In this document: positions 44,353-53,085 of the stretch, piece by piece
Numbering within the stretch: position 1 is the first letter of the stretch
Layout: each line of letters opens with the position of its first letter
Source of the DNA: Clostridia bacterium
Lineage (GTDB): Bacteria; Bacillota; Clostridia; Oscillospirales; Acutalibacteraceae
DNA length: 64,000 nucleotides
Direction: 5' to 3'
Assembly (NCBI GenBank): GCA_017513525.1
Contig: JAFXFC010000015.1
Coordinates: forward strand, 1-64,000
Notes under the pieces: generated by a model
What the model was told of the DNA's origin: nothing
What the model saw: the letters and a program-made list of their open reading frames with translations, nothing else
The model's database searches: none
Translations under genes and position numbers: made by a program

Positions 44353-45795
44353 TTATTTTTTTGTCCATGTTCCGAGAGAAAAACACAGAAGCAACGGGAA
44401 TATTTCAAGTCTGCCTAAAAGCATTGCAGCTGAAAGCACGATTTTTGAAAATACAGAATAATCGGCATAGTTACCCACAGGACCTACAACACCAAGCCCC
44501 GGACCTATATTATTGAAACATGCAACCGCAGCGCTTATATTTGTTTCAATATCAAACTTATCAAAGCTCAATAGCAAAAAGATTACAACAAGACTTGCAG
44601 CATATACGGTAAGATATGAAGCTGTGCTTGATAAAGTCTGCTCATCAATGCGCTTTCCTTCAAGCTTCAATGTCTTTACACTTCTGGGATGAAGAAGTCT
44701 TGTAAGCTCTCTTCTCATTCCTTTTATAAGAATAATAACTCTCGAAACCTTCAGTCCGCCTGCAGTTGAGCCGGCACACGCGCCCATTAGCATCAATACA
44801 AGAAGAAGCGTTTTTGAAAATCCCGGCCAGAGATTAAAGTCTGCCGTAGCATAACCTGTGGTGGTCATTATTGATGAGATCTGAAAAGCGGAGGCTCTCA
44901 AAGCATCTGAAAAGCTGTCATACATGCCCATAATATTAAATGTAATTGCAACACATGAAACTATTCCAACACCTGCATATACCCATAATTCGGAGCTTTT
45001 AAGCACTGATTTCACTCTCTTTAACAGCAACAAATAATAAAGATTGAAGTTAATTCCAAACAGGAACATAAATACTGTTATCACCCACTGAATAAGAGGT
45101 GAATAGCCTGCAATCGAGTCTGCTTTTACACCGAAGCCGCCCGTACCCGCAGTACCGAAGGTATGAACAACAGCCTCAAAAAGAGGCATTTTACACAAGG
45201 CAAGAATTATTATTTCTGCAAGTGTCATTCCGATATATATAAGATAAAGAATTTTTGCGGTTTCACGGGCTTTGGGAACAAGCTTATCAACAATGGGACC
45301 GGGCATTTCGGCACGCATAATATGTATCGATCGGTCAGGAAGCCCTGTCGACAGTGCCATAACAAACACCAGAACACCCATACCGCCTATCCAGTGAGTA
45401 AAGCTTCTCCAGAAGGCTATTCCTTCGCTTAATGCTTCAACATCTTTAAGAATAGATGCACCCGTTGTTGTAATTCCGCTGACTGTTTCAAAAAAAGCAT
45501 CAATAAAAGACGGTATTTCACCCGATATAACAAAAGGAAGACAGCCTATAACAGACATTATTATCCAAGCAAGGGACACTATAACAAAGCCTTCTTTTGA
45601 GTAAATGAGCTTATTTTCTGTTTTACAGAAAAATGTAAGCGGAAAAGCAATAACAACCGCAACTGCAATTGTTATGAGAAATGAATATACTGAATCATTA
45701 CGGTAAATAAGGCACACTATAAGCGGCAGAAGTAAAAGCGCTGCTTCTACCCATATGATTTTTCCCAATGTGCTCAAAACCATTTTTTTATTCAT
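44353..45795 (-). CDS. trkH: TrkH/KtrB-type potassium transporter membrane subunit
   Basis: A 480-residue membrane protein with about 10-12 helices and the four pore-loop filters of the Trk/Ktr family, such as TVSGITTTGAS, GTAGTGGFGVK, STAGGLK and FNNIGPGLG. It imports K+ with the TrkA-type RCK subunit encoded 18 bp upstream. Confidence 0.94.
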   Translation of the reverse strand: MNKKMVLSTLGKIIWVEAALLLLPLIVCLIYRNDSVYSFLITIAVAVVIAFPLTFFCKTENKLIYSKEGFVIVSLAWIIMSVIGCLPFVISGEIPSFIDAFFETVSGITTTGASILKDVEALSEGIAFWRSFTHWIGGMGVLVFVMALSTGLPDRSIHIMRAEMPGPIVDKLVPKARETAKILYLIYIGMTLAEIIILALCKMPLFEAVVHTFGTAGTGGFGVKADSIAGYSPLIQWVITVFMFLFGINFNLYYLLLLKRVKSVLKSSELWVYAGVGIVSCVAITFNIMGMYDSFSDALRASAFQISSIMTTTGYATADFNLWPGFSKTLLLVLMLMGACAGSTAGGLKVSRVIILIKGMRRELTRLLHPRSVKTLKLEGKRIDEQTLSSTASYLTVYAASLVVIFLLLSFDKFDIETNISAAVACFNNIGPGLGVVGPVGNYADYSVFSKIVLSAAMLLGRLEIFPLLLCFSLGTWTKK

Positions 45796-45813
45796 TGAAA
45801 ACTACCCTTGTCC

Positions 45814-47172
45814 TTATTTCATAATATCGGAAAGATCCTGCAATTTCTTCTGTCCTGCAATGATTATTACCTTATCTCCGGGGAGAATAACATCATCACC
45901 TGCAGGAATAATAGCTGTTCTGCCTCTTATAATACCTGCAATAAGTATCTGCGATTTAAGCGACAATTCCTTCAGAGGGGTCTGTACTCCCGCAAAATCA
46001 GGGCTTACTGTAAATTCAAGCGCTTCAATATTGGAATCCATAAGCTTATAAAGTGTTTCTACCTTACTGCCCATAGAATTTTCAAGAGCTCTCGCATATC
46101 TTGTGAGCATGTTGGCGATCAGTTTTTTCGGAGAGATAACACAGTCAAGTCCCATGTCATCTGCAATCTGTGCCAATTCTTCACGGTTTACCTTTGAAAT
46201 TACCTTCGGAACACCTTTTCTTTGTGCGAAATAGGAAATAAGTATATTTTCCTCGTCAATACCCGTAAGAGCAACAAAAGCATCGGTTCTTTCAATTCCT
46301 TCTTCAAGCAGGACCTCCTGCTGTGTGCCGTCTGCATGGATCATTGAAACAGAGGGCAGAAGCTCACTTATCTCCTCGCATCTTTCAAGGTTTTGTTCTA
46401 TTATTTTAACATTATTACCCGCATTAAGAAGTCTTTTTGCAAGATAATATGAAATTCTGCTGCCGCCGAGTATCATAACATTTTTCGTCTGCTTCTGTAT
46501 CAGATTGAGTTCCTTAAGAAGCTTCAGAATTTCTGTCTGATTTGCAGTAAGACCTATTTTATCTCCGCCCTGAAGTGTAAAATTACCCGAAGGAATAAAC
46601 ACCTTACCGTCACGCTGAACAGCACAAATAAGGAAATTTGCCTTGAACTTTCCTCTCATTTCACTTAGTGTCATTCCGTGAAGCGGACTGTCCTGCTTTA
46701 ATTTCAGCTCTATCATTTCAAAGTTGCCGCTTGAAAATGTTTCAATTTTAACAGCAGAGGGCATTTTCAGAATATTATAAAATTCCTTCGCAGCTCTGTA
46801 TTCGGGATTTATGGGCATGGAAAGAGAAAGCGTTTGCTTCATAAAAGTAAGCGACTTATCGTTATAGTCAGTTTTTCTGATTCTTGCAACCGTATGCTCA
46901 GCACCCATTTTTTTCGCAAAAAAACAACTGAGCATATTAAGCTCGTCCGAATTTGTTACTGCAATGAAAAGGTCTGCCTTATTTGCGTCTGCTTCTTCGA
47001 GGACATCAGAATCTGCACCGTTACCGCAAACACACATAACATCATATATATTATTTATTTCTTCCAGGACTTTTCTGTCGCTGTCAATAACAACTATATC
47101 GTGTTCTTCGGAAACAAGGCTGTCAACAAGAGCCGTTCCTATTTTTCCGCATCCGACAATTATAATTTTCAT
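45814..47172 (-). CDS. trkA: TrkA potassium uptake regulatory subunit
   Basis: A 452-residue cytoplasmic protein with two RCK modules, each a Rossmann NAD-binding half (MKIIIVGCGKIGTALVDSL; NVMILGGSRISYYLAKRLL) plus an RCK_C half. It gates TrkH in response to nucleotides. The start is at ATG 47172, which has GGGGAG upstream and places the Rossmann motif at residue 1. A longer start at 47214 adds 14 unrelated residues. Confidence 0.94.
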   Translation of the reverse strand: MKIIIVGCGKIGTALVDSLVSEEHDIVVIDSDRKVLEEINNIYDVMCVCGNGADSDVLEEADANKADLFIAVTNSDELNMLSCFFAKKMGAEHTVARIRKTDYNDKSLTFMKQTLSLSMPINPEYRAAKEFYNILKMPSAVKIETFSSGNFEMIELKLKQDSPLHGMTLSEMRGKFKANFLICAVQRDGKVFIPSGNFTLQGGDKIGLTANQTEILKLLKELNLIQKQTKNVMILGGSRISYYLAKRLLNAGNNVKIIEQNLERCEEISELLPSVSMIHADGTQQEVLLEEGIERTDAFVALTGIDEENILISYFAQRKGVPKVISKVNREELAQIADDMGLDCVISPKKLIANMLTRYARALENSMGSKVETLYKLMDSNIEALEFTVSPDFAGVQTPLKELSLKSQILIAGIIRGRTAIIPAGDDVILPGDKVIIIAGQKKLQDLSDIMK

Positions 47173-47309
47173 CGAAAACAACTCCCCTTTCGGTATTTTG
47201 TTATTATACAACAAAAAATCAGATAATGCTACTGTTTTTTATTATTTTTAATTGACTCTTTATTTACTGAAAATGTATAATCAGAATATACTTTTTAGGA
47301 GATAAAAAT

Positions 47310-48272
47310 ATGAACGAATATAAAAATCCCTTTATATATGAAAGAGCAGACCCTTTTATTACAAAAGGACCTGACGGTTTATACTATTTTACTGCATCAT
47401 ACCCTGCCGTGGGCGATGCTCTTCACGGATATGACAGAATAATTTTAAGAAGAAGCAAAACCGTTAAAGGACTCGCGGACAGTGAGGAAAAAACGCTCTG
47501 GCACGCACATAAAGACGGCATAATGTCACGGCATATATGGGCACCCGAAATTCATTATATAAAAAACACCTGGTACATCTTTTTTGCCGCGGCTACAGAT
47601 AAAAACATATGGGATATAAAGCCATATGTTCTTCGATGTAAAGATAAAGACCCGTATACCGATAATTGGGAAGAAATGGGTGTTGTGAAAAGAAGCGAAA
47701 ACGATGAGCTTTCCTTCCGCTGCTTTTCTCTTGATATGACATATTTTGAACACGGCGGGAAGCACTTTCTCATCTGGGCACAGATTGAGGGAGCTTCATC
47801 TCTTTTTATGGCTGAAACATATGAAGATACTCCGTGGATATTAAAATCAAAACCGATACTTCTTACAAAACCGGAATACGACTGGGAAAAGGTCATTCAT
47901 AAGGTAAATGAAGGTGCAGCGGTACTTAAAACTGAAAATAAAATATATGTATTTTTCTCAGCTTCGGGAACAGGTGCAGAATACTGCATAGGAAGACTTG
48001 AAGCAGACATAAACAGCGATTTGATGGATCCCAATTCATGGAAAAAGCTCCCCTCCCCTGTTCTTTCAACAAGTGATTTAGTCGGTGAAGTGGGTCCGGG
48101 ACATAACAGCTTCGTAACTGATGAAAACGGAGAATTGCTTTTGGTATACCACGCAAGACCATACTCTCACTTAGAAAAAAACTGCGGCACATACTGCAGT
48201 GAATCACTTTATGACCCCTGCCGTCACACAAGAATCAGGGAAATTACTCATAAATTTCCGTCTTTGACGTAA
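47310..48272 (+). CDS. GH43-family glycosidase
   Basis: A 320-residue five-bladed beta-propeller glycosidase with no signal peptide. Family residues: catalytic-base Asp in YERADPFI, pKa-modulating Asp in FSLDMTYFE and general-acid Glu in KVNEGAAVL. GH43 enzymes remove arabinose or xylose from plant polysaccharides, here probably from imported oligosaccharides. The last five codons and the stop lie inside a long inverted repeat, so the C-terminal HKFPSLT may be repeat-derived. Confidence 0.9.
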   Translation: MNEYKNPFIYERADPFITKGPDGLYYFTASYPAVGDALHGYDRIILRRSKTVKGLADSEEKTLWHAHKDGIMSRHIWAPEIHYIKNTWYIFFAAATDKNIWDIKPYVLRCKDKDPYTDNWEEMGVVKRSENDELSFRCFSLDMTYFEHGGKHFLIWAQIEGASSLFMAETYEDTPWILKSKPILLTKPEYDWEKVIHKVNEGAAVLKTENKIYVFFSASGTGAEYCIGRLEADINSDLMDPNSWKKLPSPVLSTSDLVGEVGPGHNSFVTDENGELLLVYHARPYSHLEKNCGTYCSESLYDPCRHTRIREITHKFPSLT

Positions 48273-48350
48273 AAATAATTTCAGGGTATCTGCCACTTAT
48301 TCGGTGGTAGATACCCTGAATAATTTACCATGCGTCAAAGAGGGGGATTT
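48252..48350. repeat. Long imperfect palindrome with terminator core
   Basis: Two arms of about 45 bp are inverted copies of each other. Left reads AAATTTCCGTCTTTGACG...TTCAGGGTATCTGCCAC; right, reversed, AAATCCCCCTCTTTGACG...TTCAGGGTATCTACCAC. The core stem (48280-48320) can act as a terminator between convergent GH43 and alkaline phosphatase genes. The outer arm motif also occurs beside the GH29 gene at 41897-41931. Confidence 0.85.
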
Positions 48351-48367
48351 TTGCTCCACTTGCAGAA

Positions 48368-49507
48368 TTATTCTTGTTCAAGATATACTATGGGGCAGGG
48401 GAAATACTGATCGTTGTTTGTCATGTAGGCAACTGCCATTGTGGGAATGTCAATATTATCAATAGCTTCGCCTTCTTCAATAAATGTGTCAGAGCCGTAT
48501 ACAAAGCAAGGAACATTTGCACCTGAGTGACCGCCGATCAGCCATTTATAGGAACCGTCATTCTGTTTTGTAACGAAGCCTGTTTCGTGGTCTGCGGTAA
48601 TAATAACAAGAGTGTTACCGTCTTCTTCTGCAAAATCAAGAACCTTACCTATAGCCTTATCAAATTCAAGAACAGCTTCCATAGCGCCATTGCCGTCCTG
48701 ATCATGTGAACGCTTGTCGATATGAGCGCCTTCAAGCATAAGGAAGAAACCGTCTTCATCAGCATTTAAAAGGTCAAGAGCTTCAACTGCAAGCTCGGAA
48801 AGAGTGGGCTGATCGCCGTTATCAAGACCTCTCCACATTGTGTCAGAGTGGAACTGACCGATAGACTTCTGACCGGGCTCAAGTGCCTGAACCTCTGAAA
48901 GATTATCAACAAAAACCTTACCGTTTTCTACTACTTCAGCTTCTGTTACTTCACCTGCTACAGCACCCCAGATGAGGTCTATATCGGAAACTACCTGCTG
49001 AGCGAAGATTTTATCTGCTAAATCTCTGTCACGCACATGAACAGAAAATCCTGCGGGAGTAGCACCCATAATGGAATCTGAAGTTACAATACCTGTGCTT
49101 TTTCCGTATTTCATTGCAACCTCTGTTATAGAAGAGGGATTTGCAATAACACTGAGAGGGTCAGTGGGATAAACACCGACATAGCCGTTTATTGTGCGGT
49201 GACCTGTTGCAAGAGCTGTAGCACCTGCGGCAGAATCAGTAACAAGAGAGCTGCCTGAACGGGTCTTTGATTCACCGTGATATTCGGTCCGTGTTATCAT
49301 CTGAAGCTCTACACCGTATTTATCCTGTGTGGCATAAAGATGATTAAAGCCCATTCCGTCACCTATCATGATAATAACATTCTTGATTTCTTCTGCTTCA
49401 TCCATAGGAGCAACAAACTTAAGACCGAATGTTGTAGCAAACATAATAACAAATGACATAATGGAAATAACAATTTTTGTAAACATAGAAAATTTCTCCT
49501 TTGACAT
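48368..49507 (-). CDS. Secreted/membrane-anchored alkaline phosphatase
   Basis: A 379-residue phosphatase with an N-terminal signal or anchor (about 9-30). Metal and catalytic motifs: IIMIGDGMGFNH (Asp50), nucleophile Ser92 in LVTDSAAGATA, MLEGAHIDKRSHD and ITADHETGF plus GGHSG. It is shorter than E. coli PhoA. Releases phosphate from monoesters outside the cell. Minus-strand TTGACA and TAAAAT separated by 18 bases occur upstream (near 49524-49553). Confidence 0.92.
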   Translation of the reverse strand: MSKEKFSMFTKIVISIMSFVIMFATTFGLKFVAPMDEAEEIKNVIIMIGDGMGFNHLYATQDKYGVELQMITRTEYHGESKTRSGSSLVTDSAAGATALATGHRTINGYVGVYPTDPLSVIANPSSITEVAMKYGKSTGIVTSDSIMGATPAGFSVHVRDRDLADKIFAQQVVSDIDLIWGAVAGEVTEAEVVENGKVFVDNLSEVQALEPGQKSIGQFHSDTMWRGLDNGDQPTLSELAVEALDLLNADEDGFFLMLEGAHIDKRSHDQDGNGAMEAVLEFDKAIGKVLDFAEEDGNTLVIITADHETGFVTKQNDGSYKWLIGGHSGANVPCFVYGSDTFIEEGEAIDNIDIPTMAVAYMTNNDQYFPCPIVYLEQE

Positions 49508-49644
49508 TTATAAATTTATTTTATCAAAATTAAAACAGAACTGTCAATGTATTTATAAACAAATTATATTTATCTCCGTTGTGCAGGTTGATTTTTTTAT
49601 ATGTTTTTGTTAGAATAGCCTCGGTAAAAATGCGAGGTATTATT

Positions 49645-50520
49645 ATGGAAAACAATCTTACTAAAAAAGATTTTGCAAAAGGCCGCCTTTACATAATCGG
49701 AACAGCGCTTTTATGGGGACTTGCAGGGGTCTGTGTTAAGTCTATTCCATGGAACTCTATATCAATTATGGCTGCGCGCTGCGGAATCGGAATAATAATG
49801 CTCGGGCTCTGGAGAAAAAGCTTCAGTCTTCATTTTAATAAATATACCCTTTTCGGTTCCGTTATGATGAGCTGTACGGGAATACTTTACATGATGGCAA
49901 TAAAGCTATCAACTGCGGCAACGGCTATTGTACTTCAGTATATGGCTCCGATTTTTGTATTTTTATATGCCGTTATTTTTCAGAAACGGAAAGCGAAGCT
50001 TTCGGAAACTCTTATTGTTCTTCTCGTTTTCGGCGGCTGTCTGTTATCCTTTATAGATGAACTGGACCCCACAAGGCTTCTTGGAAATACCTTAGGAGTA
50101 CTTGCAGGAATATCCTTTGCAGCACAGATTATAGGCTTCAGTGACAAAAGAGCCGATTCATCTGAAGCTATGTATCTCAGCAATATTATAAGCTTTATAG
50201 TATGCCTTCCGTTTATGTTCTTTGATAAGAATATGGGGTTTTCACCTGAAATCATTTTCTGGGTATTGGTTCTGGGCATATTCCAATACGGACTTGCAAA
50301 CATATTTTATGCTAAAGGCTGTCAGATAATAAATAAAATCGAAACCTCTCTTCTTCTTACCATTGAACCCGTTTTTAATCCTATTCCCGTTTTTCTTGTA
50401 ACAGGAGAAAAACCCGGTATTCTCGCACTAATAGGCTTTGTAATAGTAATCGGAGGTATCACTCTCTACGGTGTTTTACCTGTATTGGAGAAAAAGAAGC
50501 AAACTCAAAAAAATATCTGA
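49645..50520 (+). CDS. EamA/DMT-family transporter
   Basis: A 291-residue, ten-helix membrane protein with two EamA repeats; AYTKG-like motifs are represented by LWGLAGVCVK and YAKGCQIINKIETSLLLTIEPVF. DMT transporters export amino acids, nucleosides or other metabolites. The start is set at ATG 49645 with GAGG seven bases upstream; an earlier ATG at 49579 lacks a ribosome binding site. Confidence 0.9.
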   Translation: MENNLTKKDFAKGRLYIIGTALLWGLAGVCVKSIPWNSISIMAARCGIGIIMLGLWRKSFSLHFNKYTLFGSVMMSCTGILYMMAIKLSTAATAIVLQYMAPIFVFLYAVIFQKRKAKLSETLIVLLVFGGCLLSFIDELDPTRLLGNTLGVLAGISFAAQIIGFSDKRADSSEAMYLSNIISFIVCLPFMFFDKNMGFSPEIIFWVLVLGIFQYGLANIFYAKGCQIINKIETSLLLTIEPVFNPIPVFLVTGEKPGILALIGFVIVIGGITLYGVLPVLEKKKQTQKNI

Positions 50521-50530
50521 TTAACAGAAG

Positions 50531-50560
50531 CACCCGTCGAGTTTTCGGCGGGTGTTTTTT
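50531..50560 (+). terminator. Terminator of the EamA gene
   Basis: CACCCGTCG / CGGCGGGTG with an AGTTTT loop (one G-T pair) is followed by six T. Confidence 0.9.
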
Positions 50561-51218
50561 ACAGCAATTCAAAATAGTTTTTACGGCAATCAAGTATTCC
50601 CTCTTTTCGGAGCTTACTAATTTCTGCAGAAAGTCCGCTTCTGTCTACTTCAAGATAATCGGCAAGCTCTTGCCTGTCAAAGGAAACAGTAAAGCTGTTT
50701 GCTCCTTCCTTTTTTGCCTGAAAGCCTAAATATGCCAAAAGCTTTTCTCTTGTACTTCGTTTTGATGTAATTTCAATTTTCTGATGAAACAAAAGTGTCT
50801 TTTGTGCCAGGTCTTTCATAAGATTAAAAATCATCTGCTGATGAAAAGCGCAGTTATTGGCACAGCTGTAGAGTATTCGCCTGCTGTCAATAAGCATAAT
50901 TTCGCAAGGCTCATTTGCTATAACTGAAACAGGAAGTGACTGAACCTCTGCACAAGCAAATGCCTCGGCAAAAAGCTGTGAAGGTTCCACAACACTTAAA
51001 ATGCTTCTGTTTCCGTAATAATCTACCTGAACTATCTGAGCTGAGCCGTTGAGAACTATTCCGATATACTTTGAGGGCTTCCCTTCTGTGAGAATAGTAT
51101 ATTTTTTATCAAATTTTTCTGTCTTTGCACCTAAGCAATGAAGTAGAGCCAATAAATCTTTTTCTTCTATTCCCTCAAAAAGAGGACATTTTTGCAAAAT
51201 TTCAAAATATTTTTTCAT
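50559..51218 (-). CDS. Crp/Fnr-family transcription regulator
   Basis: A 219-residue regulator with an N-terminal cyclic-nucleotide-binding-like beta barrel (about 15-125) and a C-terminal helix-turn-helix (about 165-210, SFDRQELADYLEVDRSGLSAEISKLRKEG). The start at ATG 51218 has AAGGAAG upstream. It is divergent from the dehydrogenase/flavodiiron operon and a 16-bp palindrome lies between them, so it probably regulates that operon and itself. Family relatives in anaerobes often respond to NO or redox stress. No Fnr-type N-terminal Cys cluster is obvious. Confidence 0.92.
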   Translation of the reverse strand: MKKYFEILQKCPLFEGIEEKDLLALLHCLGAKTEKFDKKYTILTEGKPSKYIGIVLNGSAQIVQVDYYGNRSILSVVEPSQLFAEAFACAEVQSLPVSVIANEPCEIMLIDSRRILYSCANNCAFHQQMIFNLMKDLAQKTLLFHQKIEITSKRSTREKLLAYLGFQAKKEGANSFTVSFDRQELADYLEVDRSGLSAEISKLRKEGILDCRKNYFELL

Positions 51219-51231
51219 TTTTTCTTCCTTT

Positions 51232-51274
51232 TGTTGAAAATTCAACATATATTCTGTGTTGATTATACTATACT
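51232..51274 (+). promoter_or_regulatory. Crp/Fnr-type operator and divergent promoter
   Basis: A perfect 16-bp palindrome, TGTTGAA-AA-TTCAACA (51232-51247), has the geometry of Crp/Fnr sites (TGTGAT-N4-ATCACA). Its right half overlaps a plausible -35 TTCAAC (51241-51246), followed after 17 bases by -10 TATACT (51264-51269). Binding there would block the dehydrogenase operon promoter or act from near it. Confidence 0.65.
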
Positions 51275-51302
51275 AAATACAGAAAGACAAGGAGGTTTTT
51301 AA

Positions 51303-52313
51303 GTGAAAATCGCATTTTTTGATACAAAGCCCTATGATAAGCCTGCTTTCGATAAGTACAGCGGTGAATACGGCATAAATATAAAATACTATGAAACAAA
51401 ATTAAATGAAGACACAGTTTTTCTTGCAAGCGGCTGCGATGCTGTCTGTGCTTTTGTTAATGATACAGTAAATGCCGAGGTAATTGACAATCTGACGCAA
51501 TTGGGAGTAAAGGTTTTAGCACTTCGTAGTGCCGGCTTTAATAACGTTGATATAAAGCATGCTGACGGCAAAATTCATATCTTAAGAGTTCCCGCATACT
51601 CCCCTTATGCCGTTGCAGAACACACAATGGCGCTTCTTCTTACATCTATCAGAAGAATTCATAAGGCCTATATACGCTCAAGAGATTTTAATTTCAGCCT
51701 TTCGGGATTTACAGGCTTTGATCTTCACGGAAAAACAGTGGGCGTCATCGGAACGGGAAAAATAGGAAAAGTATTTATTGATATCTGCAAGGGCTTTGGC
51801 ATGAAGGTCTTAGCCTATGATAAATTCCCGCAAAAAGAAATTGAAGACGGTGAAAAAGTAAAATATGTAGAGCTTCAGGAATTATTCTCCCGTAGTGATA
51901 TAATTTCACTGCACTGCCCTTTAACAGAAGAAACACACCATATAATTGATGAAAAAGCTCTTTCCGTTTGCAAAAAGGGAGTTGTAATTTTAAACACTTC
52001 AAGAGGCGCGTTAGTGGATGCAGAAGCACTGCTTAATGAAATCAAATCCCGAAAAGTGGGAGCCGCCTGTCTTGATGTCTATGAAGAAGAAAGTGATCTT
52101 TTCTTTGAGGATAATTCGGGGCACATTTTAGAAGACGATACTTTAGCCAGACTCATTTCAATGCCGAATGTTATAGTAACCTCACATCAGGCTTTTTTGA
52201 CAGAAGAAGCACTTGAAAATATAGCAGAGACCACTATTGAAAATTTAGTAAGCTTCTTTGAAAACGGCGAATGTAAAAATGAGATACGCTATAAACCCGA
52301 AAATGATGAATAA
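51303..52313 (+). CDS. D-2-hydroxyacid dehydrogenase (D-lactate dehydrogenase-like)
   Basis: A 336-residue NAD-dependent enzyme. GTG start with AAGGAGG upstream. NAD motif GVIGTGKIGKVFIDI (about 149-163), catalytic Arg in NTSRGALVD, Glu and His in SHQAFLTEEAL. Closest in pattern to D-lactate dehydrogenase LdhA. Reduction of pyruvate would reoxidise NADH, which fits its operon with redox-stress proteins. Confidence 0.9.
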   Translation: MKIAFFDTKPYDKPAFDKYSGEYGINIKYYETKLNEDTVFLASGCDAVCAFVNDTVNAEVIDNLTQLGVKVLALRSAGFNNVDIKHADGKIHILRVPAYSPYAVAEHTMALLLTSIRRIHKAYIRSRDFNFSLSGFTGFDLHGKTVGVIGTGKIGKVFIDICKGFGMKVLAYDKFPQKEIEDGEKVKYVELQELFSRSDIISLHCPLTEETHHIIDEKALSVCKKGVVILNTSRGALVDAEALLNEIKSRKVGAACLDVYEEESDLFFEDNSGHILEDDTLARLISMPNVIVTSHQAFLTEEALENIAETTIENLVSFFENGECKNEIRYKPENDE

Positions 52314-52325
52314 AGGAGAATATGT

Positions 52326-53021
52326 ATGATAAGAAAAATCATAAAAATAAACGAAGAAAAATGTAACGGCTGCGGGGCTTGTGCTGATGCCTGTCATGAA
52401 GGTGCGATAGCAATGGTAAACGGTAAAGCAAAGCTCATAAGAGAAGATTATTGTGACGGACTGGGAGACTGCCTGCCAAGCTGTCCCGTGAATGCTATAA
52501 CCTTTGAAGAAAGAGAAGCACCCGAATATAACGAAGAAGCCGTAAGACAGGCAAAAATGCAGAAATTCGGCGTAAAGCTCCCCTGCGGCTGCCCCGGCAC
52601 TCAGTCAAAAACAATAAAACGTGAAGAATTGCCCTCTGTGAAACCTTCCGCCGTTACAAGTCAGCTTTCGCAGTGGCCCTGCAAAATCAAGCTCGTCCCT
52701 GTTAATGCTCCTTATTTCGATGATGCAAATTTACTTATTGCGGCAGACTGCACAGCATTTGCTTACGGAAACTTTCACAACGATTTCATAAGAAATCATA
52801 TAACCCTTACAGGCTGTCCGAAGCTCAGTGCAGAAGATTATACCGAAAAGCTTACGGCAATAATTAAAAATAACAACATAAAAAGTGTTAAAATAGTTAG
52901 AATGGAGGTTCCGTGCTGTAAAAAGCTTGCCGATGCAGCAATAAGTGCATTACAAGCTTCAGGCAAATTTATTCCATGGCAGGTAATAACAATTACAACT
53001 GACGGAAAAATACTTGATTAA
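52326..53021 (+). CDS. Iron-sulfur protein with ferredoxin-like N-terminus
   Basis: A 231-residue protein. The first cluster motif is CNGCGACADACH (C-x2-C-x2-C-x3-C). In the second, CDGLGDCLPSCP, Leu replaces one Cys, so a 3Fe-4S or incomplete cluster is likely. Further Cys pairs (PCGCPG, VPCCK) and an adenine-like C-terminal fold of unknown role follow. Members of this family are often encoded next to nitrosative/oxidative stress genes in anaerobes. 12 bp downstream of the dehydrogenase gene. Confidence 0.83.
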   Translation: MIRKIIKINEEKCNGCGACADACHEGAIAMVNGKAKLIREDYCDGLGDCLPSCPVNAITFEEREAPEYNEEAVRQAKMQKFGVKLPCGCPGTQSKTIKREELPSVKPSAVTSQLSQWPCKIKLVPVNAPYFDDANLLIAADCTAFAYGNFHNDFIRNHITLTGCPKLSAEDYTEKLTAIIKNNNIKSVKIVRMEVPCCKKLADAAISALQASGKFIPWQVITITTDGKILD

Positions 53022-53085
53022 CTTTATTGAAAACAAAAACTACATATGATAAAATAAATTAAATAAATATTCGGAGGAAAAAAAG

